Assembly: GCF_002887595.1 (NCBI RefSeq)
Contig: NZ_PEBU01000010.1
Span: 62,001-126,000, forward strand
Length of the DNA: 64,000 nucleotides
Reading direction: 5' to 3'
DNA from: Bowmanella denitrificans
Lineage (GTDB): Bacteria; Pseudomonadota; Gammaproteobacteria; Enterobacterales; Alteromonadaceae
The notes beneath the pieces were generated by a model that did not search any database, was not told the DNA's origin, and was given only the letters and a program-made list of their open reading frames with translations. Position numbers and translations under genes: made by a program. Below, one piece after another: positions 37,372-47,445 of this stretch (its first letter is position 1; the number at the start of each line of letters is the position of its first letter).

Positions 37372-38367
37372 CTACGCAGTCTGCCGGTAACTAAAGCGTT
37401 GCCGGTAGGCTTTTGGGGTTAGTTGCGTCAGAGTACTGAATAATTTGCGGAAAGAAGCCGGATCGCCATACCCTACCATTTCAACAATGCGCTCCACTGG
37501 CATATCTGTACCCTCCAGTAGTTGTTTAGCCTTTTCCACCCGGATTTGTTGTAAATAGACGAGGGGAGTCTCGCCACAGGCAGCCTTGAAGCGACGGATC
37601 AATGTACGTTTGGTTACAGCAAACTGGTCACAAATATCATCCAGGCTAATGGTTTGGGCATAGTTCTGCTGCATCCAATGCTGGATTTTTTCGATCAGGC
37701 TGTCCCTGTGACCTATGACAAAATGTGGGTCAATAAAAGCCTGTTGAGAAAGACGGTGCCTGTCAAGTAGCAACACCTTGGACAGATTGGTCGCGAGCTG
37801 ATACCCATATAAACGTTCCAATATTGCCAGACACAGACTGGTTAACGATGTAGTGGCACCGCCCGTCAACAAATGCTCGTCACTCACCACCAGTTCATCC
37901 ATACGTAATTCTACTTGGGGGTAACGACTGGCAAAGACTTCTTTGAGCCACCAGCAGGTCGTAGCCTGGCGACCATTCAGAATACCAGCCTCAGCCATTG
38001 CAAAAGTGCCACTGCAGTGGCTGGCAACCAAGGCGCCCTCGGCAGAAGCCTGAGCTAATAACTCAAACATAGGCTGGGCCTGATATAGATAGTCTGTCAG
38101 ACCGGCCTTGTCATAAGTGAATGCAGGCACCGCTAACAGAACATCAGCCTTATCGATTTCCTGAATTGGTCTGGCAGGTAGAAGAAAGCCGTTAGAGCAC
38201 TGTATCTGAGAACCGTCAGCGGAATAAATACGCGTATCAAATAACACATTGTCGTCGTTGGGATGCAGATAACGCCAGAGAGTATTGGCATAGTCGAAAA
38301 AGTCCCTGACTCCCATCAGATGTGAACCCACAGCATTGTCGGTTACCAGCACAGCAATATTTTTCAT
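37372..38367 (-). CDS. GlxA-family AraC-type transcriptional regulator (DJ-1/PfpI fused to AraC HTH)
   Basis: A regulator of about 331 residues. The N-terminal domain (about 1-195) is a DJ-1/PfpI amidotransferase-like fold with the nucleophile-elbow-like ASHCSGTFAMAEAGIL. The C-terminal domain (about 225-325) is an AraC double helix-turn-helix (LDDICDQFAVTKRTLIRRFKAACGETP and VERIVEMVGYGDPASFRKLFSTLTQLTP). The start at 38367 has GAGGTGGAAG just upstream. It is divergent from the MAPEG gene, its most likely target. The signal is unknown. Confidence 0.88.
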   Translation of the reverse strand: MKNIAVLVTDNAVGSHLMGVRDFFDYANTLWRYLHPNDDNVLFDTRIYSADGSQIQCSNGFLLPARPIQEIDKADVLLAVPAFTYDKAGLTDYLYQAQPMFELLAQASAEGALVASHCSGTFAMAEAGILNGRQATTCWWLKEVFASRYPQVELRMDELVVSDEHLLTGGATTSLTSLCLAILERLYGYQLATNLSKVLLLDRHRLSQQAFIDPHFVIGHRDSLIEKIQHWMQQNYAQTISLDDICDQFAVTKRTLIRRFKAACGETPLVYLQQIRVEKAKQLLEGTDMPVERIVEMVGYGDPASFRKLFSTLTQLTPKAYRQRFSYRQTA

Positions 38368-38474
38368 CTTCCACCTCAATGTCACTATTGACACCTTTTT
38401 TATCATTATTGCCACTAACCTTCAGACATAGCAAGCCCTAAACTGGTTTCATCTAGCCAACATGGAAAACAAAG

Positions 38475-38855
38475 ATGGTAACGCCGATTTACGCCGCCTT
38501 ACTGACTCTGATGTATAGCGCGCTGAGCATTCGCGTGATCACACTGCGTACCACCAACAAAGTGTCGTTGGGAGACGGTGCCAATATCGCACTGACCAAG
38601 GCGATTAGGGCACATGGCAATTTTATTGAGTACGTACCTTTGGCGTTGATTCTACTGCTGCTACTTGAGCAGCAAGGCAGTAGTTCGTGGTTGCTGCACA
38701 GCCTGGGTACAGGCCTGTTGATTGCCAGATTGGTACATGGCTTAGGTATCAGCGCCATTCGGGAGCAACTGAAATTTCGGGTGACGGGTACGGTGTTGAC
38801 GCAATTGATACTGGTTAGTAGCGCAATTTTACTGCTGGTACAGCACGGCAGCTGA
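38475..38855 (+). CDS. MAPEG-family membrane protein
   Basis: A 126-residue protein with four hydrophobic segments and the MAPEG signature RAHGNFIEYVPLALILLLLLE. The family includes membrane glutathione transferases; many bacterial members are annotated as glutathione-dependent detoxification proteins. It is divergent from the GlxA-type regulator and followed by a small membrane protein, which suggests a two-gene unit under that regulator. Confidence 0.86.
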   Translation: MVTPIYAALLTLMYSALSIRVITLRTTNKVSLGDGANIALTKAIRAHGNFIEYVPLALILLLLLEQQGSSSWLLHSLGTGLLIARLVHGLGISAIREQLKFRVTGTVLTQLILVSSAILLLVQHGS

Positions 38856-38885
38856 ACGGTTTATTTTACTTTATGGAGACCCAAT

Positions 38886-39068
38886 ATGACTGCGAACAAA
38901 CTCAAAGTGACAATGGTAACGGCCAGCTTACTTGGTATCTGGCTGCTGGTACTTTGGCTGCAATGGACGGTATCCATGCCGTTATCCATTCACCTGATTT
39001 GCGTACCGATGCTACTGATTCTGACCGCCTTGCTGGCCGCTCTGGCGATGGAAAGTGAGGATAACTAG
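38886..39068 (+). CDS. Small two-helix membrane protein
   Basis: A 60-residue product with two hydrophobic segments (VTASLLGIWLLVLWLQW and HLICVPMLLILTALLAALA) and an acidic C-terminus. A ribosome site GGAG lies upstream at normal spacing, and it starts 30 bases after the MAPEG gene. An overlapping frame (38873) is rejected because it is polar and has no domain. No family recognised. Confidence 0.6.
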   Translation: MTANKLKVTMVTASLLGIWLLVLWLQWTVSMPLSIHLICVPMLLILTALLAALAMESEDN

Positions 39069-39071
39069 GTG

Positions 39072-39110
39072 CCAGTACATACGCCCCAAATTTTGGGGCG
39101 TATGTACTGG
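39072..39110. repeat. Long near-perfect palindrome between convergent genes
   Basis: Arms CCAGTACATACGCCCCAAA (39072-39090) and its exact complement (39092-39110) around a single T. As RNA it would form about 17 base pairs with a five-base loop on either strand. It sits between the stops of two convergent genes and has no T run. It may be a bidirectional terminator or a mobile palindromic unit. Confidence 0.85.
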
Positions 39111-39148
39111 CCGTCAGGAATCGCTGGCCGGTAATCTGGCTTCGGCTT

Positions 39149-40426
39149 TTAATGAGGCAGGGTTTCATCTGCCCGGCGTTTCAGGTCCTGGTTAACCCGT
39201 CCAACCAGGAACATACAGAGCAGAAATATCACCACAGCCACGTAACCCAGAATATCAAAGCGTTGCAACGGGCTAGTGTCTGATACCTGATAGACAATAC
39301 TACCGGCCAACATCGCTCCTAACCCACCAGCGGTCTGTTGCAAAGAAGAAGACAAACTCATATAGGCCCCTCTGTCTTGCTGCTCTGGAACCATTGTATT
39401 GATGGCCATCGCGGGCGACATACGCAGCAAAATACCGGTAAACAACAAGATATTGACAACCACAACCGTCCAAAGCGGTGTCACAGAAAGCTGCGTATAC
39501 ACAACCACCATTATCGTCGCGGCCAGAGAACCCAGTACAAAGAGCCTGTAGCGATCGAAGCGATCACAAAGCTTGCCAATCACTGGCATCAGCAATAACG
39601 ACGCCATTCCCGTGCTGAAAAACACGATAGGCAACTGAGCTGCGGATATTTTGACATTGTTGACCAGAAATACCGCCGTAAAAGGCATCAGCATGAAACC
39701 ACCAATCGTAAGAAACATTACTGCAACCAGGCCGTTCCTGTAACGTGAATTGCTGATGGTATGCCACAAATGTACCCAGGCGGTTTTGTCCCTGACGTTG
39801 CCCAGGTGCTTATCAATGGGCGCAAACCACAGCAGCACAGCCAGGACAATAATCAATGCCAGTAAGACGATTAACCCGAAGGTACTGTGCCACCCCAGGG
39901 TATTGGCTATATAAATGCCCAGCGGCACCCCTAAAATCTGACTGATGGCAAAGCCCATCTGCACTCCGCTGATAGCTCTTCCCCGCATGTTGACAGCGAA
40001 CAGATCCGAAACAATGGTCATGACCAAAGCCCCACTGACTCCGGCAAAGATGCCGGTCACGATACGCGCCAATAGAATACTAATGTAGCTGTCGGCAAAC
40101 GCACAAAGTAAGGTACCCAATATAAAACCTGAGTAACTGAGTATTAATGACTGTTTTCGATCGTAACGGTCAATAAAACCTGCCAGCAGAATGCCGGAAA
40201 TAGCCGCACTGAAGGCATAAGATGACACCACCAAACCGAACTGAGCGGTATTGATATCCAGAGATTTCATCAGTGCATCCCCGATGGGCGCAATAATCAT
40301 AAAATCCAGCACTAGGGTAAATTGCAGCAAAATTAAAACACCCAATACTCGCCTCTGATAAGAGTCGAAACGGGATGGCCCCACAGTATGCATATACATA
40401 TTCCATTGAATGGGCTTGGGCTGCAT
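39149..40426 (-). CDS. MFS transporter (12-helix, sugar/drug efflux AraJ-like)
   Basis: About 425 residues with twelve hydrophobic segments. The motif GFIDRYDRKQSLILSYSGF follows helix 2, and LGVPLGIYIANTLGWHSTF in helix 5 is typical of proton-driven exporters. The repeat motif GKLCDRFDRYRLFVLG occurs between helices 8 and 9. I start at 40426 (MQPKPIQW); an in-frame extension to 40573 is unlikely and a start at 40399 is possible. It is downstream of ilvA on the same strand with a gap of about 220 bases and no obvious terminator, so read-through from the ilv operon cannot be excluded. The substrate is unknown. Confidence 0.85.
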   Translation of the reverse strand: MQPKPIQWNMYMHTVGPSRFDSYQRRVLGVLILLQFTLVLDFMIIAPIGDALMKSLDINTAQFGLVVSSYAFSAAISGILLAGFIDRYDRKQSLILSYSGFILGTLLCAFADSYISILLARIVTGIFAGVSGALVMTIVSDLFAVNMRGRAISGVQMGFAISQILGVPLGIYIANTLGWHSTFGLIVLLALIIVLAVLLWFAPIDKHLGNVRDKTAWVHLWHTISNSRYRNGLVAVMFLTIGGFMLMPFTAVFLVNNVKISAAQLPIVFFSTGMASLLLMPVIGKLCDRFDRYRLFVLGSLAATIMVVVYTQLSVTPLWTVVVVNILLFTGILLRMSPAMAINTMVPEQQDRGAYMSLSSSLQQTAGGLGAMLAGSIVYQVSDTSPLQRFDILGYVAVVIFLLCMFLVGRVNQDLKRRADETLPH

Positions 40427-40649
40427 TGTGCCAATGCACAACGTGCTCAACGAAAACGACAGATACCCTGACTGCAGATGCCTGTTTCGTGCAGCAAGGA
40501 ATGAAAAAAAGTAGGTTATTCGGCGCTGATGAACAGCGCCTCTATTGTCGAATAAAGCATCACCTGTTGCCAATGTCCTTCATCAGGCCAGGCCGGCTAT
40601 TTGTCGATGTCGATGGTAACCAGCCATCATGATAAGCCCGCTGTCGGTA

Positions 40650-42200
40650 TCAGGCAAATACGCCATTCAGATCAGACAAGAAGAACCGATAGGCGGGGTT
40701 ATCGGTTTGCTCAGCAAAGCTATAGCCCAGTTGCGCCACATGCTGGTCAAACTCAGCACGTGAATCGTCGGGAATATCAAACCCTACCAACACCAAGCCT
40801 TCCGCCGCACCATGATTACGATAGTGGAACAAGGTAATGTTCCAGCGCTCACCCAGGGTATCGAGGAACTTCATCAGCGCGCCGGGATGCTCGGGGAACT
40901 CAAAAGAGAACACATGCTCATTGAGTAAACTGGGCGGGCGCCCCCCCACCATATAACGCACATGCAGTTTGGCCAGTTCATTGTCTGACAGGTCAAACAG
41001 CTGATAACCTTCCTTGTGCAGCAAATCACTGATACGGGCAAATTCAGCACGGCCTTCACGCAGTTTCAGGCCAACAAAAATATGTGCTTCCTTGTCGCTG
41101 GCAAAGCGGTAGTTGAACTCGGTAATGGCCCGACCACCCAGCAAGCGGCAGAAATGCCTGAAGGCACCAGCCCGTTCCGGGATCTTGACCGCAAACACCG
41201 CTTCTTTTTGCTCCCCCAGCTCACAGCGCTCCGACACATAGCGCAAGGTGTGAAAGTTGATATTGGCGCCACATAAAATGCCGCCCAACTTGCGCCCCTG
41301 TAAACCGTGCTGTTGCACATATTTACGAATACCGGCAATGGACAAGGCTCCAGCAGGTTCGGCGATTACCCGGGTATCATCGAAGATGTCCTTAATCGCC
41401 GCACAAATTTCGTCGCTGCTGACGGTAATCACTTCATCCACATACTTCTGGCATAACCGGAAGGTTTCACTGCCGATCAGTTTCACCGCCACACCATCAG
41501 CAAAAATGCCGACACTGGCAAGTTCGGTAGGTTGTCCTGCCGCCAATGCTGCCTGCAAACAGGCGGATTCTTCTGACTCCACCGCGATGATTTTCAGCTC
41601 GGGTTTCAGTTGCTTTAGATACACCGCAATACCGGCGGCCAAACCACCACCGCCCACCGCAATAAACAAGGTATCCAGATGCGGATTCTGCTCCAGCAAC
41701 TCTCGCCCTATAGTGCCTTGCCCGGCAATCACATCGGCGTCATCAAAAGGTGGAATAAAAGTATAGCCATGCAGATCGGCCAGGCGGCTGGCTTCGGCTT
41801 TAGCCGCATCAAAACTGGTGCCATGCAGCACCACTTCGGCGTATTCCCCGCCAAAGGTGCGCACCGCCTCGACTTTGATATCCGGGGTGGTCTCCGGCAT
41901 CACAATAATGGCGCGAATCTGCTTAATACGGGCCGAATAAGCCACGCCCTGGGCATGGTTGCCCGCCGAGGCGGCAATTACACCGGCCTGCTTTTGCTGT
42001 TCGCTTAACTGGCAGATACGATTGTACGCACCACGCAGCTTAAACGATTTTACCGGCTGCTGGTCTTCACGCTTTAACCAGATATCGTTGCCAAGCGCAG
42101 CAGACAGCTTGTCCAGATGCACCAGGTCGCTTTTTACCGCCACATCATAAACGGGCGAAAGCAGAATCTTCTTTAGATAGTCACCTTCCGATACGGTCAT
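40650..42200 (-). CDS. ilvA: Biosynthetic threonine ammonia-lyase IlvA
   Basis: IlvA converts threonine to 2-oxobutanoate, the first committed step to isoleucine. The 516-residue length equals that of the E. coli biosynthetic enzyme. The PLP domain carries Lys54 in [21 protein letters not shown] and the glycine loop [11 protein letters not shown]. Two C-terminal ACT-like regulatory domains (about 325-510) indicate isoleucine inhibition and valine activation. The start overlaps the ilvD stop by four bases. It is the last gene of the ilvGMEDA operon. Confidence 0.97.
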   Translation of the reverse strand: MTVSEGDYLKKILLSPVYDVAVKSDLVHLDKLSAALGNDIWLKREDQQPVKSFKLRGAYNRICQLSEQQKQAGVIAASAGNHAQGVAYSARIKQIRAIIVMPETTPDIKVEAVRTFGGEYAEVVLHGTSFDAAKAEASRLADLHGYTFIPPFDDADVIAGQGTIGRELLEQNPHLDTLFIAVGGGGLAAGIAVYLKQLKPELKIIAVESEESACLQAALAAGQPTELASVGIFADGVAVKLIGSETFRLCQKYVDEVITVSSDEICAAIKDIFDDTRVIAEPAGALSIAGIRKYVQQHGLQGRKLGGILCGANINFHTLRYVSERCELGEQKEAVFAVKIPERAGAFRHFCRLLGGRAITEFNYRFASDKEAHIFVGLKLREGRAEFARISDLLHKEGYQLFDLSDNELAKLHVRYMVGGRPPSLLNEHVFSFEFPEHPGALMKFLDTLGERWNITLFHYRNHGAAEGLVLVGFDIPDDSRAEFDQHVAQLGYSFAEQTDNPAYRFFLSDLNGVFA

Positions 42201-44050
42201 CCCTTGCCCTCCAGCAGGGCCCGGTCACGCACCGCGCCTTTATCGGCGCTGGTAGCCAGCATCGCGTAGGTTTTCAGGGCCAGAGACACTTCACGCTGAC
42301 GATCAAGCGGTTGCCAGGGTTTGTCGGCCTGATTCATGCGTTCTCTGCGCTCTGCCAACTCTTCATCGCTGACCTGTAATTGAATACTGCGGTTGGGAAT
42401 ATCAATGGCAATCATATCGCCCGGCTGTACCAGCGCAATCACGCCGCCAGACGCGGCTTCGGGGGAAACATGGCCGATGGACAATCCCGAAGTACCACCG
42501 GAAAAACGCCCATCGGTAATCAGGGCACAAGCCTTACCCAGCCCTTTGGACTTCAGATAAGAGGTGGGGTAAAGCATTTCCTGCATACCCGGACCACCTT
42601 TAGGGCCTTCGTAGCGAATGATCACCACCTCACCGGCCTGCACTTCATCCCGTAAGATGCCATTAACGGCATCATCCTGGCTTTCATAGATACGTGCTGG
42701 TCCGGTAAAGCGCAGATTGTCTTCATCCACTCCGGCGGTTTTTACAATACAACCATCCTCGGCCAGATTACCGAACAGCACGGCCAGACCACCTTCCTGA
42801 CTAAAGGCATGCTGCATATCCCGAATACAACCTTGCTGTCTGTCGGTATCCAGACTGGGGTAACGACAGTCCTGACTAAAAGCCTTAGTGGTACGAATTC
42901 CGGCAGGCCCGGCGCGGAAGAAGGTATGGGCCGCTTCATTCTGCCCCTGGGTGACATCCCATTGGCTAATCACCTCACCAATACTGCCACCAAGTACGTG
43001 AGGGCTGTCCGGGTTGAGCAGCCCGCCCCTGTTCAGTTCTGCCAGAATGCCCAGCACACCACCGGCGCGGTGCACATCTTCCATATGGTATTGCTGAGTG
43101 GCAGGAGCCACCTTACATAAGTGCGGTACTTTACGGGACAGACGGTCAATATCGGCCATGCTGAAGTCCAGCTCGGCTTCCTGGGCCGCCGCCAGCAAGT
43201 GCAAAATAGTATTAGTCGAGCCGCCCATGGCGATATCCAGCGCCATGGCGTTTTCAAAGGCTGCCCGACCAGCAATATTGCGCGGCAGCGCATTGCTGTC
43301 GTTATCCTGGTAATAGCGTTTGCACAGTTCCACCACGACCTTACCGGCCTGTTTAAACAAGCCTTCACGGTCAGCATGAGTCGCCAGCATCGAACCATTG
43401 CCGGGCAAAGATAACCCCAGGGCTTCGGTCAGACAGTTCATGGAGTTTGCGGTAAACATACCCGAGCAGGAGCCACAGGTTGGGCATGCAGAACGCTCAA
43501 TGGCTTCGCTGTCAGCATCTGACACATTAGGATTGGCCGCCGCCACCATGGCATCCACCAGATCCAGGTGGATAATTTTGTCCGACAATTTGGTCTTACC
43601 GGCTTCCATCGGACCACCGGATACAAATACCACCGGAATATTCAGGCGCAGCGCCGCCATCAACATCCCTGGGGTGATTTTGTCGCAGTTGGAAATACAT
43701 ACCAGTGCATCGGCACAATGGGCATTCACCATATATTCCACCGAATCGGCAATCAGCTCACGGGACGGCAGGCTGTACAGCATACCGCCGTGGCCCATGG
43801 CAATACCGTCATCCACCGCGATGGTATTAAATTCTTTAGCCACCGCACCGGCTTCTTCAATACTGCGGGCCACCAACTGGCCCATATCTTTCAGGTGCAC
43901 ATGACCAGGCACAAACTGGGTAAAGGAGTTTGCCACCGCAATAATAGGTTTGCCAAAATCCGCCTCTGTCATACCTGTGGCACGCCACAAGGCGCGGGCA
44001 CCGGCCATATTGCGGCCCTGAGTGGTGGTTGCTGAACGTAATTTTGGCAT
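42197..44050 (-). CDS. ilvD: Dihydroxy-acid dehydratase IlvD
   Basis: IlvD dehydrates dihydroxy-acids to the 2-oxo-acid precursors of valine and isoleucine. At 617 residues it fits the family. Iron-sulfur ligands are in [11 protein letters not shown] and [18 protein letters not shown], and [24 protein letters not shown] is the conserved C-terminal part. It is the fourth operon gene; the gap of 145 bases to ilvE is unusually long for this operon and contains a hairpin. Overlap with ilvA (ATGA type) points to coupling. Confidence 0.97.
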   Translation of the reverse strand: MPKLRSATTTQGRNMAGARALWRATGMTEADFGKPIIAVANSFTQFVPGHVHLKDMGQLVARSIEEAGAVAKEFNTIAVDDGIAMGHGGMLYSLPSRELIADSVEYMVNAHCADALVCISNCDKITPGMLMAALRLNIPVVFVSGGPMEAGKTKLSDKIIHLDLVDAMVAAANPNVSDADSEAIERSACPTCGSCSGMFTANSMNCLTEALGLSLPGNGSMLATHADREGLFKQAGKVVVELCKRYYQDNDSNALPRNIAGRAAFENAMALDIAMGGSTNTILHLLAAAQEAELDFSMADIDRLSRKVPHLCKVAPATQQYHMEDVHRAGGVLGILAELNRGGLLNPDSPHVLGGSIGEVISQWDVTQGQNEAAHTFFRAGPAGIRTTKAFSQDCRYPSLDTDRQQGCIRDMQHAFSQEGGLAVLFGNLAEDGCIVKTAGVDEDNLRFTGPARIYESQDDAVNGILRDEVQAGEVVIIRYEGPKGGPGMQEMLYPTSYLKSKGLGKACALITDGRFSGGTSGLSIGHVSPEAASGGVIALVQPGDMIAIDIPNRSIQLQVSDEELAERRERMNQADKPWQPLDRQREVSLALKTYAMLATSADKGAVRDRALLEGKG

Positions 44051-44128
44051 GCTGTAAAACCTTCTTTTGCTTAGGTGAATTTATGAATCCACTCATTTCT
44101 GAATTTGTCTCGCTAAGACGCTGAGGTT

Positions 44129-44150
44129 GCGCGGAGATCTATGTCCGCGC
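44129..44150. other. Hairpin in the ilvE-ilvD gap
   Basis: Stem GCGCGGA/TCCGCGC with loop GATCTATG inside the 145-base gap. No T run, so more likely an RNA processing or stability element than a terminator. Confidence 0.45.
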
Positions 44151-44195
44151 GCTTTATACTCAGCGCTCTTGGCGAAAAATAAGGATATTTGTAAT

Positions 44196-45125
44196 TTACT
44201 CGACCGGCGTCAACCAGCCCCATTTGTCTTCGGTAGTGCCATCAAACAAGCCGAAGAAAGCGTTTTGCACTTTCTCGGTGATGGGTCCACGACCACCATT
44301 ACCCACCTTAATACCGTCGACGGATCGTACCGGCGTCACTTCAGCCGCGGTACCACACATCAAAATCTCGTCTGCCAGATACAGCGCTTCGCGGGGAATA
44401 TTTTCTTCACGCACCTGATAGCCCATCTCGGCCAACAGTGTGATAACCGTATCACGGGTAATGCCGGGCAATATTGCCGCAGTGCGTGGCGGCGTAGAGA
44501 TCACGCCATTGCGGATAATAAACAGATTTTCACCGGCCCCTTCACTCAGGTAGCCGTTGATGTCCAGGGCAATGCCTTCCTGATAGCCATGGCGTCTGGC
44601 TTCCATGGAAATAAGCTGTGAAGACAGATAGTTACCACCCGCCTTAGCCCCGGTAGGCATAGTATTGGCGGCCAGCCGGTTCCAGGACGTAACACAGGCA
44701 TCCACCCCGTTTTTCAGTCCTTCCTCGCCCAGATAAGCGCCCCATTCAAAGGCCGCGATCACCAGTTCGGTTTCCTGCCCGAATGGCACCTGCAAGCCCA
44801 TGCCAATATCACCATAAAAGGCAATGGGACGAATATAAGCAGATTTAAGCTTGTTGGTACGAATAATATCCCTGGTCGCCTGGTTGACTTGCTCCTGAGT
44901 GTAAGGAATGGTCATACGATAAATTTTGGCGGAGTCAAACAAACGTTGAGTGTGCTCTGCCAGGCGAAACACGCAGGTACCTTGGTGGGGGGTATGGTAA
45001 GCACGCACCCCTTCAAACACCGAGGACCCATAATGAATAGCATGGGTCATAACATGCACAGTGGCGTCTTGCCAGGGCATAATCTCGCCGTTAAACCAGA
45101 TAAAGTCTGCTTGTCTCTTAGCCAT
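44196..45125 (-). CDS. ilvE: Branched-chain amino acid aminotransferase IlvE
   Basis: A fold-type IV PLP aminotransferase that interconverts valine, leucine and isoleucine with their 2-oxo acids using glutamate. At 309 residues it matches the E. coli enzyme. The PLP lysine is Lys161 in MPTGAKAGGNYLSSQ. N-terminal IWFNGEIMPWQDATVHVM and EILMCGTAAEVTPVRSVDG near the C-terminus are family signatures. It lies 13 bases downstream of ilvM. Confidence 0.97.
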   Translation of the reverse strand: MAKRQADFIWFNGEIMPWQDATVHVMTHAIHYGSSVFEGVRAYHTPHQGTCVFRLAEHTQRLFDSAKIYRMTIPYTQEQVNQATRDIIRTNKLKSAYIRPIAFYGDIGMGLQVPFGQETELVIAAFEWGAYLGEEGLKNGVDACVTSWNRLAANTMPTGAKAGGNYLSSQLISMEARRHGYQEGIALDINGYLSEGAGENLFIIRNGVISTPPRTAAILPGITRDTVITLLAEMGYQVREENIPREALYLADEILMCGTAAEVTPVRSVDGIKVGNGGRGPITEKVQNAFFGLFDGTTEDKWGWLTPVE

Positions 45126-45138
45126 AATAATTTCCTGC

Positions 45139-45438
45139 TTACGCCGTTCTGGGCAGTGCTTGTGTCAGTGTAGACTGACGCTCAATGGATGGACTAAGTG
45201 CTGTCCTGCACTCAAGGGACGCCAGGTCATACAGTTTATGCAGTTGACTGGTAAGTATAGTAATGGGCTGTTTGCCAGACACCTGCATCGATACTTTTAG
45301 CTTTCTCGAGGCTAGTTGTTCCGGGGCCGGTTGCATATTTAATTGATTGATACGAAAGCCACGGTAGCGGGTGGTTTGCAGTACCCTTTCCAATACCGCA
45401 GGCTGATCCGATAACAACATCTCCAGTTGATAGTTCAT
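45139..45438 (-). CDS. ilvM: Acetolactate synthase II small (regulatory) subunit IlvM
   Basis: A 99-residue ACT-domain subunit that partners IlvG. The start ATG (45438-45436) overlaps the ilvG TGA in ATGA form, which fits strict stoichiometric coupling. The ACT pattern is [24 protein letters not shown], followed by a second strand block LKVSMQV. It is slightly longer than E. coli IlvM (87). Confidence 0.93.
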   Translation of the reverse strand: MNYQLEMLLSDQPAVLERVLQTTRYRGFRINQLNMQPAPEQLASRKLKVSMQVSGKQPITILTSQLHKLYDLASLECRTALSPSIERQSTLTQALPRTA

Positions 45439-47102
45439 TTTGGTTGCTCCCACATTTGATGGTTGGCGGTATTGGGCGGCACAATCGGCCACACATTGTC
45501 TTTATGATCCAACTGCACATGTAATAGGTAGGGTCCCTGATGTGCCAGCATACGTTCCAGGGCCGTTTGCACCTGGCTGCGACAGCAGATCACATCGCTG
45601 TCTATATCAAAGGCGGCAGCCAGACGGCTGAATTCGGGGTTGTCCGACAAATCCGTTTCACTGTAACGCTCATCGTGAAACAGTTCCTGCCACTGTTTAA
45701 CCATGCCCAGACGCTGGTTATCCAGGATCAGAATCTTGACCGGCATACGGTAACGACGCAGCGTACCCAGCTCCTGCACATTCATCATAAAGGAACCGTC
45801 ACCGCACACCGCCACCACCTGGGTGTCGGGGTTCGCTACCTGAGCACCAATCGCCGCAGGCAGGCCAAACCCCATGGTGCCGAGACCACCACTGCTTAAA
45901 TGGCAGGTCGGGTGAGAAAACTGCATATGCTGCGCAACCCACATCTGGTGCTGCCCAACATCACAACTGACAATGGCATTGGCGGCAGACATATCGCTCA
46001 GCATCCGCAGCAGTTGCGGCGCATCTATCTGCCCTGGGCTGTGGTCAAAGGCATAAGGAAAGGCTTTGCTGGCTTTCAGCTCACTGACATGTTCGCGCCA
46101 GGCTTGCTTGTCACCAACGCAGTGCAACTGTGGCAGAATCACTTTCAAATCGCCCAGCAAGCTGACATCGGCCTGACGACGTTTGTGGATCTCGGCCGGG
46201 TCGATATCAATGTGCAGCAGCTTGGCATGAGGGGCAAACTCATCCAGTTTGCCGGTAACCCTGTCATCCAGCCGTGCACCGATAGCAATCAGCAAGTCAC
46301 ATTGTTGCACGCTTAAATTGGCGGCTGCCAGACCATGCATTCCCAGCATACCTAAGTACAAAGGATGGTCGGTGTTGGCACTGCCCAGGCCTTTCAATGT
46401 GCAGACCTGAGGCAATTGAGTGCGGTCGATCAAATCCCGCAATTCATTTACGGCATCGGCCATACCCACACCGCCGCCGATATACAACATGGGGCGCTGG
46501 GATTCGGCCAGCAATTGGTTGGCTGTCTGTAACTGAGCTGGTATGGCAAGGGGCATAGCCGTCGCAGACGCTGCCTGCTCATCTGACTCGGGCACCAAAC
46601 CGGTAAGAATATCTTTGGGTATATCCACCAGTACCGGACCAGGGCGTCCTTCCCGGGCAATCTGAAAAGCTTTTTGCAGGGTCGGCAGTAATTCTTGCGG
46701 CTCTAACACCAGCATGCTGTGCTTACAGATACTCAGCGACAAGCCCAATACGTCGACTTCCTGGAAAGCGTCAGACCCCATGGCTGACCGCGCGACCTGA
46801 CCGGTAATCATCACCAGAGGTACGGAGTCGAGCTTGGCATCGGCCAGGCTGGTCAGCAGATTGGTGGCACCAGGACCAGAAGTGGCAATACACACACCAA
46901 CCTGATTGGTTGACCGGGCATAGCCGATGGCCGCAAAAGCCGCACCTTGCTCATGACGACACAGGTAATGACGAATGGGTGAATCCAGTAACGCGTCATA
47001 CAAGGGCATGATCGCGCCGCCCGGATAGCCAAATACCTGGTCTATGCCTTGCTCTGTCAGGAAATGCAAAATGGCTTGTGCGCCTTTTTTCATTGTCTTC
47101 AC
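45435..47102 (-). CDS. ilvG: Acetolactate synthase II large subunit IlvG
   Basis: A thiamine-diphosphate enzyme that condenses pyruvate with pyruvate or 2-oxobutanoate. The 555-residue frame is intact, unlike ilvG of E. coli K-12. Motifs: [30 protein letters not shown] with the catalytic Glu, SDAFQEVDV, and the ThDP/Mg motif [19 protein letters not shown]. Its promoter-proximal position behind the leader/attenuator makes it the first structural gene of ilvGMEDA. Starts at 47102 and 47093 are both possible. Confidence 0.96.
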   Translation of the reverse strand: MKTMKKGAQAILHFLTEQGIDQVFGYPGGAIMPLYDALLDSPIRHYLCRHEQGAAFAAIGYARSTNQVGVCIATSGPGATNLLTSLADAKLDSVPLVMITGQVARSAMGSDAFQEVDVLGLSLSICKHSMLVLEPQELLPTLQKAFQIAREGRPGPVLVDIPKDILTGLVPESDEQAASATAMPLAIPAQLQTANQLLAESQRPMLYIGGGVGMADAVNELRDLIDRTQLPQVCTLKGLGSANTDHPLYLGMLGMHGLAAANLSVQQCDLLIAIGARLDDRVTGKLDEFAPHAKLLHIDIDPAEIHKRRQADVSLLGDLKVILPQLHCVGDKQAWREHVSELKASKAFPYAFDHSPGQIDAPQLLRMLSDMSAANAIVSCDVGQHQMWVAQHMQFSHPTCHLSSGGLGTMGFGLPAAIGAQVANPDTQVVAVCGDGSFMMNVQELGTLRRYRMPVKILILDNQRLGMVKQWQELFHDERYSETDLSDNPEFSRLAAAFDIDSDVICCRSQVQTALERMLAHQGPYLLHVQLDHKDNVWPIVPPNTANHQMWEQPK

Positions 47103-47126
47103 TCTTTTTCAGCGCCCATAAAACAA

Positions 47127-47158
47127 AAAACCCCCCGGGCTTTCGCGCGGGGGGTTTT
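47127..47158 (-). terminator. Attenuator terminator upstream of ilvG
   Basis: On the minus strand: AAAACCCCCCG, an inner loop of about ten bases, CGGGGGGTTTT, continuing into TTTTTTGTTT. It lies between the leader peptide stop and the ilvG start and is the expected site of premature termination when branched-chain aminoacyl-tRNAs are plentiful. Confidence 0.93.
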
Positions 47159-47171
47159 CGTGTAACTGGAC

Positions 47172-47258
47172 TTATTTCAGACCAAACGCTTCCCCCGCGG
47201 AGATAATAATCACCACGACCACGACGACAGTAAGAAGAAGGTTTGCGAAAAGGTTCAT
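47172..47258 (-). CDS. ilvL: ilvGMEDA operon leader peptide IlvL
   Basis: A 28-residue open frame on the minus strand, starting at the ATG at 47258 and ending TAA at 47172-47174. The peptide starts MNLFANLLLT, then has six consecutive Val and three consecutive Ile codons, and ends SAGEAFGLK. Fifteen of the residues before the Ser are Leu, Val or Ile or their immediate context, so translation would sense leucyl-, valyl- and isoleucyl-tRNA. It is directly followed by the attenuator hairpin and ilvG. This arrangement is the classical ribosome-mediated attenuation leader; the sequence differs from the E. coli IlvL but the logic is the same. Confidence 0.93.
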   Translation of the reverse strand: MNLFANLLLTVVVVVVIIISAGEAFGLK

Positions 47259-47297
47259 AAAAAGGCTGTTGCCCTAAAAATAATCAAGTTACGTCAC

Positions 47298-47314
47298 TGC
47301 TATTAGAAATAGCA
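47298..47314. promoter_or_regulatory. Palindrome in the ilvL/TRIC divergent promoter region
   Basis: Inverted repeat TGCTATT-AGA-AATAGCA about 40 bases upstream of ilvL on the minus strand. It lies where the ilv promoter is expected and could be an operator; a poor extended -10 (TGCTATTTC) overlaps it. Identity of any binding protein is unknown. Confidence 0.4.
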
Positions 47315-47445
47315 CGGTGCTTTAAGCCAGATCAAGCAATAATTTTTCTTAAATTCCAATTTTGCAAAACAGCTGTTCCATAAGCTTGTTTAAATCGCTG
47401 CTGGCGGATTAGAGTAAAGGTACCAAATTACACAGGAAAAATGGC

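Noticed and set aside
45435-47102. Frameshift in ilvG as in E. coli K-12
   Set aside because: The frame is continuous over 555 codons with all motifs.
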